A stretch of DNA of 64,000 nucleotides from Bicyclus anynana (taxonomy: Eukaryota; Arthropoda; Insecta; Lepidoptera; Nymphalidae). Made by a program: the position numbers and the translations under genes. The notes under the pieces are model-generated. The model saw only the letters and a program-made list of their open reading frames with translations. It had not been told where the DNA came from and did not search any database. Below are positions 56,001 to 57,054 of this stretch, in pieces (position 1 is the first letter of the stretch; each line of letters starts with the position of its first letter). The DNA is taken from NCBI RefSeq assembly GCF_947172395.1, contig NC_069099.1, forward strand, positions 12,343,740-12,407,739. The letters are read 5' to 3'.

Positions 56001-56768
56001 CTCATTGCTTTAATAGTTACTTAGTAGCTAGATATAGAAATGCCACTACTTGATGAAATATTAATAAACATTTACGTGATCGTTTTCAGTATGGTCAGTG
56101 CAACAGAACAGTTAGAGCTGTTTGAGCTACATGTTTGTGTTCGAGACTATTGCTTTGCTAGAGAAGACAGATTGGTCGGCGTAGCGGTCATGCGACTTGC
56201 TGATATTGCTGAACAGGTAAAATATCTTTAACTGTTTCATAATAATTTATTTTATTTCCTGAACTTTAGGTATCATTACAATGAATATCTCCTTTATCCT
56301 TGCCCGACGCAAAGTGAGATCAGCACAACATAGATAATCCTTTTCCATTCTTCCTTTTTTTAATTGAGCAAGGGTTTGACTTCTATTACGCCTGATGGTA
56401 AAGGATAATGCTGTTTATGTTGGAATGTACTTGATTAAAAGATGCTAGCAGTGCATATAATTCCAATCTCTTTGTTATTGCATTATTTACTTTATACTGC
56501 AATTTACATTTTGGTCCACCTTTGTTCTTTTGTCTTGCCAATTCAATGTTTCCCTAGTTATTTGTTAACGTTAATTTTATGTCGTATTCTTTAGGGATCA
56601 TGTGCGTGCTGGTTGCCTCTTGGTACACGTGTCAAGATGGACGAAACTGGATGGACAATACTGAGAATTCTCTCGCAGAGACATAGCGATGAGGTGGCGA
56701 GAGAATTCGTTAAACTTAAATCGGAAATGCGAGCGGAAGCACCGACTGGTACACAGGGACCGGCGTGA
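4841..56768 (+). CDS. unc-13: unc-13/Munc13 synaptic vesicle priming protein, C-terminal 1171 residues (5' partial, 23 exons)
   Basis: Unc-13 acts at presynaptic active zones. It bridges vesicle and plasma membrane and opens syntaxin so that SNARE complexes can form (family knowledge). The exons listed separately below join in one frame: 3516 nt, 1171 codons plus TGA, all introns GT-AG. Domain order seen: C1 (residues 22-71), linker (72-140), C2B (about 143-275), MUN (about 287-985, with MHD1 and MHD2 parts), C2C (about 990-1120) and a short tail. This is the complete conserved C-terminal architecture of long Unc-13. The first exon begins in phase 0 after a clear acceptor, so upstream exons and promoter lie outside the window. 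A 27-kb intron separates C2B from MUN. Exon 3 exists in two mutually exclusive copies; the length counts one of them. Exon order and phases are observed; function is by family. Confidence 0.97.
5061..7957 (+). other. intron 1 of the model
   Basis: AT-rich intron of 2.9 kb. It contains an unrecognised minus-strand open stretch (about 6265-6712, listed separately). A GC-richer 200-bp segment (about 7740-7957) lies directly before exon 2; its open frames run into stops or sit in the wrong frame. No other exon was recognised. Confidence 0.8.
6265..6712 (-). pseudogene. unrecognised minus-strand open stretch with one internal stop
   Basis: On the minus strand one frame runs about 145 codons with a single TAA, near 6480. 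The translation looks protein-like, for example KAKWIILLGKVFMPYYMRSH and KKQDLEEKIYTFCYKTMDFG. I do not recognise the family. It starts just after an in-frame TGA, and no convincing splice sites were found. It could be the remnant of a transposon ORF or of a nested gene, or it may be chance. Confidence 0.25.
7958..8078 (+). CDS. unc-13: unc-13 exon 2: post-C1 linker
   Basis: Encodes residues 74-114. It follows C1 with the conserved charged linker AAEKSSKHGAEDKANS and ends in EIFELIR. The acceptor is tgtttcgcag and the donor gtacat; phase 1 in, phase 2 out. The segment is rich in Lys, Arg and Glu (KERMKQRERDMPE) and is predicted helical. In Munc13 proteins this C1-C2B linker region takes part in autoinhibition (family knowledge). 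Confidence 0.95.
8251..8276. repeat. perfect 11-bp hairpin in intron 2
   Basis: The arms cgtttggtaat (8251-8261) and attaccaaacg (8266-8276) are exact reverse complements around a 4-nt loop. The site lies 172 nt after exon 2 and about 390 nt before alternative exon 3a. Confidence 0.85.
8424..8503. repeat. 80-nt precursor-like hairpin in intron 2
   Basis: The 21-nt arms at 8424-8444 and 8483-8503 pair at 19 of 21 positions. A second 7-bp inner stem follows (8450-8456 with 8474-8480). The length and bulged stem resemble a small-RNA precursor, but it could equally be a MITE remnant. It lies about 160 nt upstream of alternative exon 3a. Confidence 0.6.
8665..8771 (+). CDS. unc-13: unc-13 exon 3a: mutually exclusive linker/C2B strand exon, variant a
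   Basis: 107 nt, phase 2 in, phase 1 out, encoding residues 114-149. It reads VFSIETEGHAAH, then KQSVLDGTSKWSAKIAIT. The second half is the usual Unc-13 entry into the first beta strand of C2B (joining to VICAQGL in exon 4). The acceptor gtatatgtaacag has a poor pyrimidine tract and the donor gttcgg is weak, as expected for a regulated exon. A second 107-nt exon with the same phases follows 144 nt downstream. Using both or neither breaks the frame. Confidence 0.93.
8916..9022 (+). CDS. unc-13: unc-13 exon 3b: mutually exclusive linker/C2B strand exon, variant b
   Basis: 107 nt with the same phases as exon 3a (2 in, 1 out). After AG from exon 2 it reads RRTFNVDPDTHIDSLEQAEQ, then ITIEGTSKWSCKIAIT. 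It shares 14 of 35 complete codons' residues with exon 3a, nearly all in the GTSKWS and KIAIT blocks; the linker half differs and is strongly acidic (VDPDTHID). The Cys in WSCK replaces Ala. The acceptor is gtggcggccag and the donor gtttgc, both weak. It has no internal stop, and conservation is concentrated at the C2B entry, so it looks like a functional alternative exon, not a decayed copy. Transcript evidence is not visible here. Confidence 0.87.
9023..10343 (+). other. intron after exon 3b
   Basis: 1.3-kb AT-rich intron. I looked for a third GTSKWS-like exon copy and saw none. No known repeat was recognised. Confidence 0.75.
10344..10485 (+). CDS. unc-13: unc-13 exon 4: C2B, first Ca2+-binding loop
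   Basis: Encodes residues 150-197. It contains VICAQGLIAKDKSGTSDPYV, so loop-1 aspartates D160 and D166 are present. They match the Ca2+ ligands of the Munc13 C2B family. A basic strand follows (KVKKRTRT), the usual site for acidic phospholipids, then LNPIWNEKF. The acceptor is tgacag and the donor gtaagt; phase 1 in, phase 2 out. Confidence 0.97.
10486..11246 (+). other. intron 4
   Basis: 761 nt. The interval about 10858-10977 is a GC-richer dispersed repeat that also occurs in intron 7 (about 39565-39735). Nothing else was recognised. Confidence 0.75.
10858..10977. repeat. dispersed GC-rich repeat, copy 1
   Basis: Shares the strings gatgcttctgc, cgccggtgacg and cgctgagatcccat with 39565-39735 in intron 7. 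Family unknown. Chance minus-strand ORFs cross it. Confidence 0.6.
11247..11373 (+). CDS. unc-13: unc-13 exon 5: C2B, second Ca2+-binding loop
   Basis: Encodes residues 197-239: FECHNSSDRIKVRVWDEDND, then the LRQKLTRESDDFLGQ segment. Loop-3 acidic residues D212, D214 and D216 are intact, so C2B should bind Ca2+. The acceptor is tttcag and the donor gtaaat; phase 2 in, phase 0 out. Confidence 0.97.
11374..11950 (+). other. intron 5, with a lepidopteran repeat
   Basis: 577-nt, very AT-rich intron. A copy of the CCGC-headed dispersed repeat (11653-11858) fills its second half. Nothing else was seen. Confidence 0.8.
11653..11858 (+). repeat. dispersed repeat, family A (GACGCCGCRCGGTTTCACCC head)
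   Basis: Starts with actagctgacgccgcacgg, passes through a cccgcgtggttcc box and an (AAAC)n run, and ends at tataatattagtatagat. The same layout recurs at 21788, 22142, 27248 and 27558 on the + strand and in reverse at 34441, 37335 and 44142. It is a common lepidopteran interspersed repeat; the class (SINE or LINE 3' end) is uncertain. Confidence 0.75.
11951..12091 (+). CDS. unc-13: unc-13 exon 6: end of C2B
   Basis: Encodes residues 240-286, including the hallmark LSGEMDVWYNLEKRTDKS, then GAIRLHINVEIKGEEK and APYHVQ leading into MUN. Symmetric phase 0 exon. The acceptor is tatggcgcag and the donor gtaagt. The intron after it is the 27-kb one. Confidence 0.97.
13292..13421 (+). repeat. tRNA-headed SINE, family S1, internally deleted copy
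   Basis: Begins ggcctccgtggcgcagtggt (box A-like tRNA head), continues to ggttctgggttc (box B-like), then jumps directly to the family's tail (atcatcacttaccatcaggt) and a poly(A)-rich end. The body found in the full-length copy at 51440-51772 is missing. Confidence 0.8.
14392..14442. repeat. 16-bp inverted repeat
   Basis: The arms gcaaatttaaccttaa and ttaaggttgaatttgc pair with one mismatch around a 9-nt loop. Confidence 0.6.
17123..17330 (-). repeat. tRNA-headed SINE, family S2, headless fragment
   Basis: Reverse-strand match to the body of S2: the segment from cccatattcgactcactg to ttcctcacgatg and caccgtttgaggcacgtg. The tRNA-like head is absent. Confidence 0.7.
17440..17570. repeat. fragment of the 35670-35866 foldback family
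   Basis: Carries gaccactttaaaagcggtgccaagccagtg and downstream gttctgaaaggacc, resembling the left half of the foldback at 35670-35866. Diverged. Confidence 0.45.
18040..18237 (+). repeat. dispersed repeat, family B (GACGCCCGCGACTTCGTC head), diverged
   Basis: Reads agcggacgctcgcaacttcg near its start, then the aaatcccgtg box and a gacaaacagacagacg tail. Other copies are at 25407, 31045 and 46518 on +, and 24745, 29650 and 63640 in reverse. Confidence 0.65.
19407..19496 (+). repeat. SINE S2 fragment (3' part)
   Basis: Reads cattgggctagcgcggtgga to gtgagccgaatatgg, matching the end of the S2 consensus visible at 37036-37297. Confidence 0.7.
19597..19705 (-). repeat. SINE S2 fragment (reverse)
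   Basis: Begins with catcatcatc, then ctcatattcggctcactgct and the ggccaatagtccatcaccct segment of S2 in reverse. Confidence 0.7.
20110..20440 (-). mobile_element. full-length SINE S2 insertion with target-site duplication
   Basis: Flanked by direct repeats gttagacttt at 20110-20119 and 20431-20440. In reverse orientation the element has a (gtc)n tail, the S2 body, and a tRNA-like head with box B (ggattcgaactcacac as read on +) and the head end ctaggctatcacg. A 156-residue ORF crossing it is chance. Confidence 0.85.
20942..21262 (-). mobile_element. near full-length SINE S1 (reverse)
   Basis: A T-rich tail is followed by caagttagcccttgaccaca, the ggaggaggatgaaaatccac block, a gcttggcggtacgtctttac block and the tRNA-like head with a gattgaaccc box. 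Same family as 51440-51772. Confidence 0.8.
21788..21998 (+). repeat. dispersed repeat, family A
   Basis: Copy with gtcgccgcgcggtttcaccc near the start, an (AAAC)n run and the attagtatagat end. Confidence 0.75.
22142..22353 (+). repeat. dispersed repeat, family A
   Basis: Second copy only about 140 bp downstream of the previous one, in the same orientation and very similar, suggesting insertion into a shared target type or local duplication. Confidence 0.75.
23374..23425 (+). repeat. SINE S1 tail fragment
   Basis: Carries atcattacttaacatacggt, then gagattgagttaagggttaa, a diverged form of the S1 3' end. Confidence 0.5.
24508..24720 (-). repeat. SINE S1, headless (reverse)
   Basis: The T-rich tail, ttagcccttgattacaatct and the body through cggccaaagcctcccacc are present; the tRNA-like head is missing. 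Confidence 0.75.
24745..24962 (-). repeat. dispersed repeat, family B (reverse)
   Basis: Ends in gtggacgaagtcgcgggcgt, the reverse of the family B head. It abuts the preceding SINE fragment. Confidence 0.65.
25407..25596 (+). repeat. dispersed repeat, family B
   Basis: Reads aggacgcccgcgacttggaa, then the ccaaatttcagccaaatcgc block and ends at cctttataatattag. Confidence 0.65.
26740..26890 (-). repeat. CR1/Jockey-like LINE 3' end fragment
   Basis: Reads attcatttatttcaaatagacttagtttac, matching in reverse the 3' UTR of the LINE fragment at 47140-47850. Diverged, no ORF. Confidence 0.5.
27248..27420 (+). repeat. dispersed repeat, family A, diverged
   Basis: Starts actagctgaagccctgcggt; the middle keeps the aatatagcc box. 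Confidence 0.6.
27558..27735 (+). repeat. dispersed repeat, family A, diverged
   Basis: Starts actagcagacaccacgtgat and ends at aaaatattagtat. Confidence 0.6.
27738..27870 (-). repeat. CR1/Jockey-like LINE 3' end fragment
   Basis: Reads gtttatttcaattaagcttagtttacaagc, as at 26740 and 47150. It abuts the family A copy. Confidence 0.5.
28269..28436. repeat. AT-rich palindrome followed by a small TIR element
   Basis: 28269-28324 is a near-palindrome with agaattctgta and tacagaattct ends. 28331-28436 has ctagttcg and cgaactag termini and an inner perfect stem (caaacgatttttgg with its complement). This looks like a MITE of about 105 bp next to a separate palindrome. Confidence 0.55.
28977..29538. 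mobile_element. piggyBac-like non-autonomous element
   Basis: The termini are cactagaaagacc (from 28981) and its reverse complement ggtctttctagtg (to 29534), each directly flanked by TTAA (28977-28980 and 29535-29538). TTAA target duplications and CMCTAGAAAG-type ends are the signature of piggyBac-superfamily elements. The 554-bp interior holds no transposase ORF, only a 71-codon chance frame over a C-rich stretch. Likely mobilised in trans by a related autonomous copy. Confidence 0.8.
29650..29800 (-). repeat. dispersed repeat, family B (reverse)
   Basis: Begins ataaaggcgaaagtttgtat, then the ggaaaagtccatggttcttg block of family B in reverse. Confidence 0.55.
30182..30500 (-). mobile_element. 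SINE S2, near full length (reverse)
   Basis: The (cat)n tail, ctatattcggctcactgctg, the ggtttcctctcaatg block and the tRNA-like head (ggattcgaactcacagcctc) are all present. Confidence 0.8.
30508..30668 (-). repeat. RTE-like LINE 3' fragment, diverged
   Basis: Carries cgtccaccgctgaacgtagg and acttccaaacaccatgg, similar to the 3' end of the RTE copy at 32783. No ORF survives. Confidence 0.5.
31045..31265 (+). repeat. dispersed repeat, family B
   Basis: Reads actagcggaggcccgtgact near the start, then gaatgaaaagtaagtgttaa and the ttcgcctttgtaattagta end. Confidence 0.65.
31373..31565 (-). repeat. SINE family S4 fragment
   Basis: Shares the ccttcccccttataag block and the gctctacaaggcacgagg block with the copy at 40960-41302 but lacks the tRNA-like head. 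Confidence 0.5.
31600..31796. repeat. large foldback element (68-nt arms)
   Basis: The arms 31621-31689 and 31708-31775 are near-perfect reverse complements around an 18-nt loop, with weaker pairing continuing about 20 nt outward. Each arm contains agtaatctc, catgcctgca, gctaacggct and tggtcgcgat boxes. A MITE is the simplest reading. A 63-codon ORF across it is an artefact. Confidence 0.85.
32772..33622 (-). mobile_element. 5'-truncated RTE-clade LINE with target-site duplication and open RT fragment
   Basis: The insert 32783-33611 is flanked by tttgattatac at 32772-32782 and 33612-33622. The minus strand is open from 33611 to 32800, about 270 codons. It begins just before the reverse transcriptase catalytic box (FADDVVIMAHTLDD) and continues through the RT C-terminal region (GKTKIMCNA, EYVYLGHMI, GSETW, WAGHIVRR, GRPPTRWTDD). 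The 3' end is an (ATG)n run (catcat on +), as in RTE elements. Endonuclease and N-terminal RT are missing through 5' truncation. No internal stop and an exact duplication point to recent insertion. Confidence 0.9.
34441..34628 (-). repeat. dispersed repeat, family A (reverse)
   Basis: Runs from acaaagaggtaaagtttgtg to gtgaaaccgcggagcgtcgg, the reverse of the family A head. Confidence 0.65.
34884..35575. repeat. pair of direct repeats about 620 bp apart
   Basis: The string gcatggcaggtcaaagcgta (one mismatch in the first copy), followed by a ccgagtgttt box, occurs near 34888 and 35510. The family is not recognised. Confidence 0.55.
35670..35866. repeat. foldback element with about 45-nt terminal inverted repeats
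   Basis: The left end ttatgtactaacggatgatc, continuing to ggcggtgcta, is matched in reverse by the right end gatcatccgttagtacataa, with tagcaccgcc before it. MITE-like; a diverged relative lies at 17440. Confidence 0.75.
36523..36825 (-). repeat. old RTE LINE 3' fragment
   Basis: Reads cagccgatggacgtccactt, then ctatgtgccctgcccattac and ggttcttctgcggatgttct, as in 32783-33611, but with many indels and stops. Confidence 0.75.
37010..37308 (+). mobile_element. SINE S2 insertion with probable target-site duplication
   Basis: The tRNA-like head gccgtgatagcttagtggat, box B ggttcgaatccgg, the body, and the tail gttgatgacgacga are present. attaatgctaa flanks it at about 37011 and 37298. A 13-nt stretch between the left repeat and the head is unexplained. 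It is a SINE, not a functional tRNA gene, because the same head with body recurs at 20120 and 30182. Confidence 0.8.
37335..37498 (-). repeat. dispersed repeat, family A (reverse), diverged
   Basis: Reads aagtttgtggagtagatag to gtgaaagcgcggggcgttga. Confidence 0.6.
38160..38400 (-). repeat. tRNA-headed SINE, family S3 (reverse)
   Basis: In reverse the head reads cctcattagcgcaacggcaa with a box B (gaggttcgaccccgtcgcg). The body has gaccaatattcccattctcc on +. A second copy lies at 45235-45390. Confidence 0.6.
38985..39056 (-). repeat. RTE LINE fragment before exon 7
   Basis: Reads gtctacctagtgtgacaacc, then tttctggtgcatagc, matching a short part of the RTE 3' region in reverse. It ends about 140 nt before exon 7. 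Confidence 0.45.
39195..39373 (+). CDS. unc-13: unc-13 exon 7: start of MUN domain
   Basis: Encodes residues 287-346. It opens with YTCLHENLFHYL, the universal Unc-13 sequence after C2B, and includes GDDAWKIYFNENPEEIVDEF and RYGIEAIYQAM. A strong polypyrimidine tract (39120-39194) precedes ccacag. The donor is gtatgt; phase 0 in, phase 2 out. Confidence 0.97.
39565..39735. repeat. dispersed GC-rich repeat, copy 2
   Basis: Shares cgccggtgacg, gatgcttctgc and cgctgagatcccat blocks with 10858-10977. The hairpin 39592-39653 is embedded in it. Confidence 0.6.
39592..39653. repeat. perfect 28-bp stem, 6-nt loop hairpin
   Basis: The left arm 39592-39619 (cacatgccac ... cttctagca) is the exact reverse complement of the right arm 39626-39653. 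The loop is gcctaa. There are no mismatches. Confidence 0.95.
39819..39925. repeat. MITE arm, GATGYCCCATTAG family
   Basis: Starts gcgatgtcccattagggcgt and continues with cgtcgacgctacttcgtttt, matching one end of 41766-42005. Confidence 0.6.
40129..40279 (+). CDS. unc-13: unc-13 exon 8: MUN
   Basis: Encodes residues 346-396, including the family signature [20 protein letters not shown] and SASDRFAASNFG. The acceptor is tattccag and the donor gtaagt; phase 2 in, phase 0 out. Confidence 0.97.
40280..40697 (+). other. intron 8
   Basis: 418-nt AT-rich intron; nothing recognised in it. Confidence 0.8.
40698..40856 (+). CDS. unc-13: unc-13 exon 9: MUN
   Basis: Encodes residues 397-449: KEKFVKLLDQLHNSLRIDLS, then FPASSAEKLMDLKST and LLTSITFFRMK. 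GC-rich against its introns, as is typical for coding sequence here. Symmetric phase 0; acceptor tttacag, donor gtagct. Confidence 0.97.
40960..41302 (-). mobile_element. tRNA-headed SINE, family S4 (reverse)
   Basis: In reverse the head is ctgcctccttggtccagtgg with box B (gggttcaaatcctgggttgg) near 41225-41302. The body carries a ccttataagaga block. A related fragment is at 31373. Confidence 0.7.
41766..42005. mobile_element. 240-bp MITE, GATGYYYCATTAG family
   Basis: The ends gcgatgctccattggtgcgt and acgtactaatgaggcatcgc are imperfect inverted repeats. The interior is rich in cgtcgacg and cgcaacg words, unlike the surrounding AT-rich DNA. Relatives are at 39819 and 44790. Confidence 0.75.
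42154..42279 (+). CDS. unc-13: unc-13 exon 10: MUN
   Basis: Encodes residues 450-491: VQELSSPPRASTVVKDCVKA, then CLRSTYQFLFENCYELYN. Symmetric phase 0; acceptor tgttccag, donor gtaaaa. Confidence 0.97.
42280..42976 (+). other. intron 10
   Basis: 697-nt AT-rich intron. The 40 codons before the acceptor happen to be open in frame with exon 11. No repeat recognised. Confidence 0.75.
42977..43144 (+). CDS. unc-13: unc-13 exon 11: MUN
   Basis: Encodes residues 492-547: VDPNEAKRDPSDHGPQLDSV, then FWHKLIALIVSVIEEDRNSY and LNQFPQELNIGQ. Symmetric phase 0; acceptor atctacag, donor gtgagt. Confidence 0.97.
43145..43784 (+). other. intron 11
   Basis: 640-nt AT-rich intron; nothing recognised. Confidence 0.8.
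43785..43898 (+). CDS. unc-13: unc-13 exon 12: MUN with the NF motif
   Basis: Encodes residues 548-585: LSAATMWSLFAVDMKYALEE, then HRLCKSSAYMNLHFK. N581 and F584 correspond by alignment offset to rat Munc13-1 N1128 and F1131, the NF pair needed to open syntaxin-1. Symmetric phase 0; acceptor gatttcag, donor gtaaca. Confidence 0.97.
44142..44250 (-). repeat. dispersed repeat, family A fragment (reverse)
   Basis: Starts atctatactaatattttaaa and continues with aaagtttgtgagtttgtg; only the tail side is kept. Confidence 0.55.
44790..45053. repeat. MITE, GATGCCCCATTAG family
   Basis: The right end gcacacgctaatggggcatc matches the family terminus; the left end is degraded (tttgcgtcgttgcaacgg). The interior is rich in cgatgca and acgca words, like 41766-42005. 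Confidence 0.6.
45235..45390 (-). repeat. tRNA-headed SINE, family S3 (reverse)
   Basis: In reverse the head is acctcaatagttcagtggca with a tggttcgatttccacacg box; the body has gatcaatattcccgtgcccc on +. Same family as 38160-38400. Confidence 0.6.
45883..46050 (+). CDS. unc-13: unc-13 exon 13: MUN/MHD1
   Basis: Encodes residues 586-641: VKWLHTNYVKDVPPYCG, then AVPEYPAWFEPFVMQWLNEN and a NRDKRDG end. The VPEYPAWFEPFV block is diagnostic for Unc-13. Symmetric phase 0; acceptor gtatttcag, donor gtgagt. Confidence 0.97.
46051..46734 (+). other. intron 13
   Basis: 684-nt intron with a family B repeat tail at 46518-46652, ending 82 nt before exon 14. Nothing else recognised. Confidence 0.8.
46518..46652 (+). 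repeat. dispersed repeat, family B (tail half)
   Basis: Reads attctaaatttcagccaaatcgc-type sequence (46540-46560), then repeated acacttacac units and cgcctttataatattag. Confidence 0.6.
46735..46956 (+). CDS. unc-13: unc-13 exon 14: MUN/MHD1
   Basis: Encodes residues 642-715: FQKSSEHALFSNSVVDVFTQ, then KLECPDPEIWKRYMKRFAKT and a KEFPEHLKEERV end. This is the longest exon of the model. The acceptor is tcttgcag; the donor gtatga is less usual but supported by frame and by the match across the junction (ERV to ACILMNN). Symmetric phase 0. Confidence 0.96.
47036..47138 (-). repeat. RTE LINE fragment (reverse)
   Basis: Reads cactgtgtcagtccacccag, then aaaactgcgctttccggtgc, matching the RTE 3' region seen at 32900-32970. 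Confidence 0.5.
47140..47850 (-). mobile_element. 5'-truncated CR1/Jockey-like LINE (C-terminal pol fragment and 3' UTR)
   Basis: The minus-strand ORF 47835-47359 (158 codons, stop codon immediately upstream) matches the C-terminal tail of a non-LTR pol protein: IQRAIRAIYQLKSRESLRQK, then KEIGILTVACQYIYN, SFVGLGVLFYNKI and a CVKKHLLSRGYY end. It has no RT catalytic box. A 3' UTR with aaatcatttatttcaagtag (on +) and a TTTTGAT-repeat end follows. Fragments of the same family are at 26740, 27738 and 61421. I am unsure between the CR1 and Jockey groups. Confidence 0.75.
48160..48373 (-). mobile_element. SINE S2 (head-truncated) inserted in the exon 15 acceptor region
   Basis: tgttttgcttat occurs at 48160-48171 and again at 48362-48373, a 12-bp target duplication around the insert 48172-48361. 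The insert is S2 in reverse: an A-G-rich tail (tcttcttttc on +), cttatttggctcactcctga and the ccacctcgctggcccaatgc block, ending in gttttccttcaccgt without the tRNA-like head. The right duplication copy is followed directly by ag and exon 15. The exon's pyrimidine tract is therefore the duplication copy itself plus the SINE end. Confidence 0.88.
48376..48542 (+). CDS. unc-13: unc-13 exon 15: MUN
   Basis: Encodes residues 716-771: ACILMNNIQQLRVQLEKMFE, then AMGGTKLERDAADILNDLQ and a LDELASMFAIS end. The acceptor is tgttttgcttatag, which is the target duplication of the adjacent SINE plus ag. The donor is gtaact; phase 0 in, phase 2 out. Confidence 0.97.
48914..49098. mobile_element. MITE with about 41-bp terminal inverted repeats
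   Basis: The left arm 48925-48966 (ccagaccttcgtcattttat, then aaaagctgaaagtttgt) pairs with the right arm near 49046-49086 with a few mismatches. A longer, diverged relative spans about 60070-60565. Confidence 0.75.
49354..49546. mobile_element. 173-bp element with 10-bp target duplication
   Basis: atcatagaca flanks the insert at 49354-49363 and 49537-49546. The ends are gggccggacc and ggtccggcgctg, an inverted GGCCGGACC-type terminus. The interior is GC-rich (cgaacggagcggtcgctcca). Class unknown. It sits about 90 nt before exon 16. Confidence 0.7.
49635..49779 (+). CDS. unc-13: unc-13 exon 16: MUN/MHD2 region
   Basis: Encodes residues 771-819: LETRITASVKELGELLQKVG, a Gly/Ala/Pro-rich variable loop (GGGTAVPGAPQPPAHH), then EADEVLRPLMDIL. 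The loop is poorly conserved in the family; the flanks are well conserved. The acceptor is atcctacag and the donor gtaaac; phase 2 in, phase 0 out. Confidence 0.96.
49910..50045 (-). repeat. SINE S1, 3' half (reverse)
   Basis: The T-rich tail, caagttagcccttgattaca and the ggaggaggatgaaaatccac block are present; truncated before the head. Confidence 0.8.
50530..50834 (-). mobile_element. 5'-truncated RTE LINE insertion with target-site duplication
   Basis: tgtcatacccat flanks the insert at 50530-50541 and 50823-50834. The insert begins with a (cat)n run, then cagccgatggacgtccactg, and ends within the region encoding the RT C-terminus. It matches 32783-33070 closely with small deletions. Confidence 0.88.
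51030..51161 (+). CDS. unc-13: unc-13 exon 17: MUN/MHD2 region
   Basis: Encodes residues 820-863: DGSLTMYAESCEKTVLKRLL, then KELWKIVMKILEKTVVLPPM and TDKT. Highly conserved in the family. Symmetric phase 0; acceptor tacccacag, donor gtaatc. Confidence 0.97.
51440..51772 (-). mobile_element. full-length SINE S1 (reverse)
   Basis: Best copy of the family. On + it reads from a T-rich tail and caagttagctcttgactaca through ggaggaggatgaaaatccat, gcttggcggtacgtctttgc and ggccgaagcctcccaccagc to the tRNA-like head: box B complement atcaaacccaggacc and box A complement accactgcgccatggaggcc. Confidence 0.85.
52289..52525 (+). repeat. tRNA-headed SINE-like element
   Basis: The head ctgcctcgctgcttcagtgg ttagcc resembles the S4 head, followed by a box B (aagttcgattctcgggtc). 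A duplicated agttcggagtaattaaag insertion sits between them. The body has cccgtattggaacagt twice. Confidence 0.55.
52758..52901 (+). CDS. unc-13: unc-13 exon 18: MHD2 region, symmetric exon
   Basis: Encodes residues 864-911: MMLKNLTNNAKNLAANAKIE, then TQLFKSTVGKQDVKHALSGV and MDISKE. Helical and charged. 144 nt, phase 0 at both ends, so it could be skipped without frame loss. The acceptor is ttgatcag and the donor gtgagt. Confidence 0.95.
52902..53763 (+). other. intron 18, with a local tandem repeat
   Basis: 862-nt AT-rich intron; the only structure seen is the tandem repeat at 53245-53367. Confidence 0.8.
53245..53367. repeat. three-copy tandem repeat with (TA)n spacers
   Basis: aaaatttacacaaggaaatg followed by gggcagaaat occurs three times (53245, 53295, 53337), separated by (TA)n runs of decreasing length (units 50, 42 and 31 nt). 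The third copy carries two substitutions. Confidence 0.9.
53764..53983 (+). CDS. unc-13: unc-13 exon 19: MHD2
   Basis: Encodes residues 912-985: HLSAEKSLTPKQCAVLDAAL, then IKLYFHAGGNGLKKTFLEKS, PELQSLRYALSLYTQTTDTL and IRTFVTSQQNQ. The acceptor is ttttacag; two further AG dinucleotides just downstream are out of frame and were rejected. The donor is gtaaga; phase 0 in, phase 1 out. The frame continues open into the intron (see findings). Confidence 0.97.
53984..54307 (+). other. intron 19, open in frame for 88 codons
   Basis: 324-nt intron with good borders (gtaaga ... attccag). The reading frame of exon 19 stays open through it to TAA at 54247-54249. No repeat was recognised. Confidence 0.85.
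54308..54406 (+). CDS. unc-13: unc-13 exon 20: MUN-C2C junction
   Basis: Encodes residues 985-1018: DAAVAEEGSVGEVSLQVDLF, then THPGTGEHKITVK. FTHPGTGEHK is the conserved start of C2C. The acceptor is attccag and the donor gtaatt; phase 1 in, phase 1 out. Confidence 0.97.
54407..55152 (+). other. intron 20, with a rearranged RTE insertion
   Basis: 746-nt intron. The RTE insertion at 54608-54999 occupies its middle. Confidence 0.85.
54608..54999. mobile_element. RTE LINE insertion with internal inversion (twin-priming structure)
   Basis: tagtaacagt flanks it at 54608-54617 and 54990-54999. 54618 to about 54797 is the RTE 3' end in minus orientation ((cat)n to ccattccagc). 54798-54990 is the adjoining upstream part in plus orientation, coding RRLRVTQRAMERAMLGVSLR ... 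GRWGPKV. In the unrearranged copy (about 32969-32970) ccattccagc is followed directly by actttgggacc, exactly where the two pieces here end, so no bases were lost between them. Confidence 0.88.
55153..55315 (+). CDS. unc-13: unc-13 exon 21: C2C
   Basis: Encodes residues 1018-1072: VVAANDLKWVIASGMFRPFI, then EVNLIGPHLADKKRKFATKS and NWSPKFNETFHF. The loop-1 aspartates of a Ca2+-binding C2 are replaced, so C2C is Ca2+-independent, as in the family. The acceptor is accaacag and the donor gtaagt; phase 1 in, phase 2 out. Confidence 0.97.
55316..56089 (+). other. intron 21, with SINE S1
   Basis: 774-nt intron containing an internally deleted S1 SINE at 55732-55985; otherwise AT-rich. Confidence 0.8.
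55732..55985 (-). repeat. SINE S1 (reverse), deleted copy
   Basis: Tail caagttagcccttgactaaa, body to gcttggcggtacgtctttgt, a deletion, then cggcccagccggggacccag near the head, which is truncated. Confidence 0.75.
56090..56216 (+). CDS. unc-13: unc-13 exon 22: C2C
   Basis: Encodes residues 1072-1114: FMVSATEQLELFELHVCVRD, then YCFAREDRLVGVAVMRLADI and AEQ. YCFAREDR.VG is a family hallmark. The acceptor is cgttttcag and the donor gtaaaa; phase 2 in, phase 0 out. Confidence 0.97.
56217..56594 (+). other. intron 22
   Basis: 378 nt. A short S1-like fragment (gcctgatggtaaaggataatg, near 56390) is the only recognisable content. Confidence 0.7.
56595..56768 (+). CDS. unc-13: unc-13 exon 23: end of C2C and C-terminus
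   Basis: Encodes residues 1115-1171 and TGA (56766-56768): GSCACWLPLGTRVKMDETGW, then TILRILSQRHSDEVAREFVK, LKSEMRAEAPTGTQGPA and stop. The LPLG, DETG.TILRILSQR and DEVA.EFVKLKS blocks match the C-terminus of the family, so the protein end is complete. The acceptor is attctttag. Confidence 0.97.
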   Translation, partial: GSCACWLPLGTRVKMDETGWTILRILSQRHSDEVAREFVKLKSEMRAEAPTGTQGPA

Positions 56769-57044
56769 AAAACAGAAGAACTAACCGCGTGATCGAGTTC
56801 AGCAAGCCATTATATGCGACTGGGACAAACCGGTTGTGATATATTAAAATACTAACGGAGCGACCACCGCATTATGTCCTCAATGGACATCTCAAAGGAG
56901 CAGGAGGTGAATCGACGATGTCTCTTAAGATATACATCTTAAGATCAAATCAAGATCCTATCCTACAAGACACGGCGCTCCGGCGGTTACCGGTCAGTGC
57001 TCGTTCGTTCATTTCGTTTACATTCTCGACGAGAGAAATCATTT

Positions 57045-57054
57045 TGTAAATAAA
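57045..57054 (+). promoter_or_regulatory. candidate poly(A) signal overlapping a Pumilio-type element
   Basis: TGTAAATA at 57045-57052 fits the Pumilio consensus UGUANAUA, and AATAAA at 57049-57054 overlaps it, 280 nt after the stop codon. Sequence match only. Confidence 0.45.
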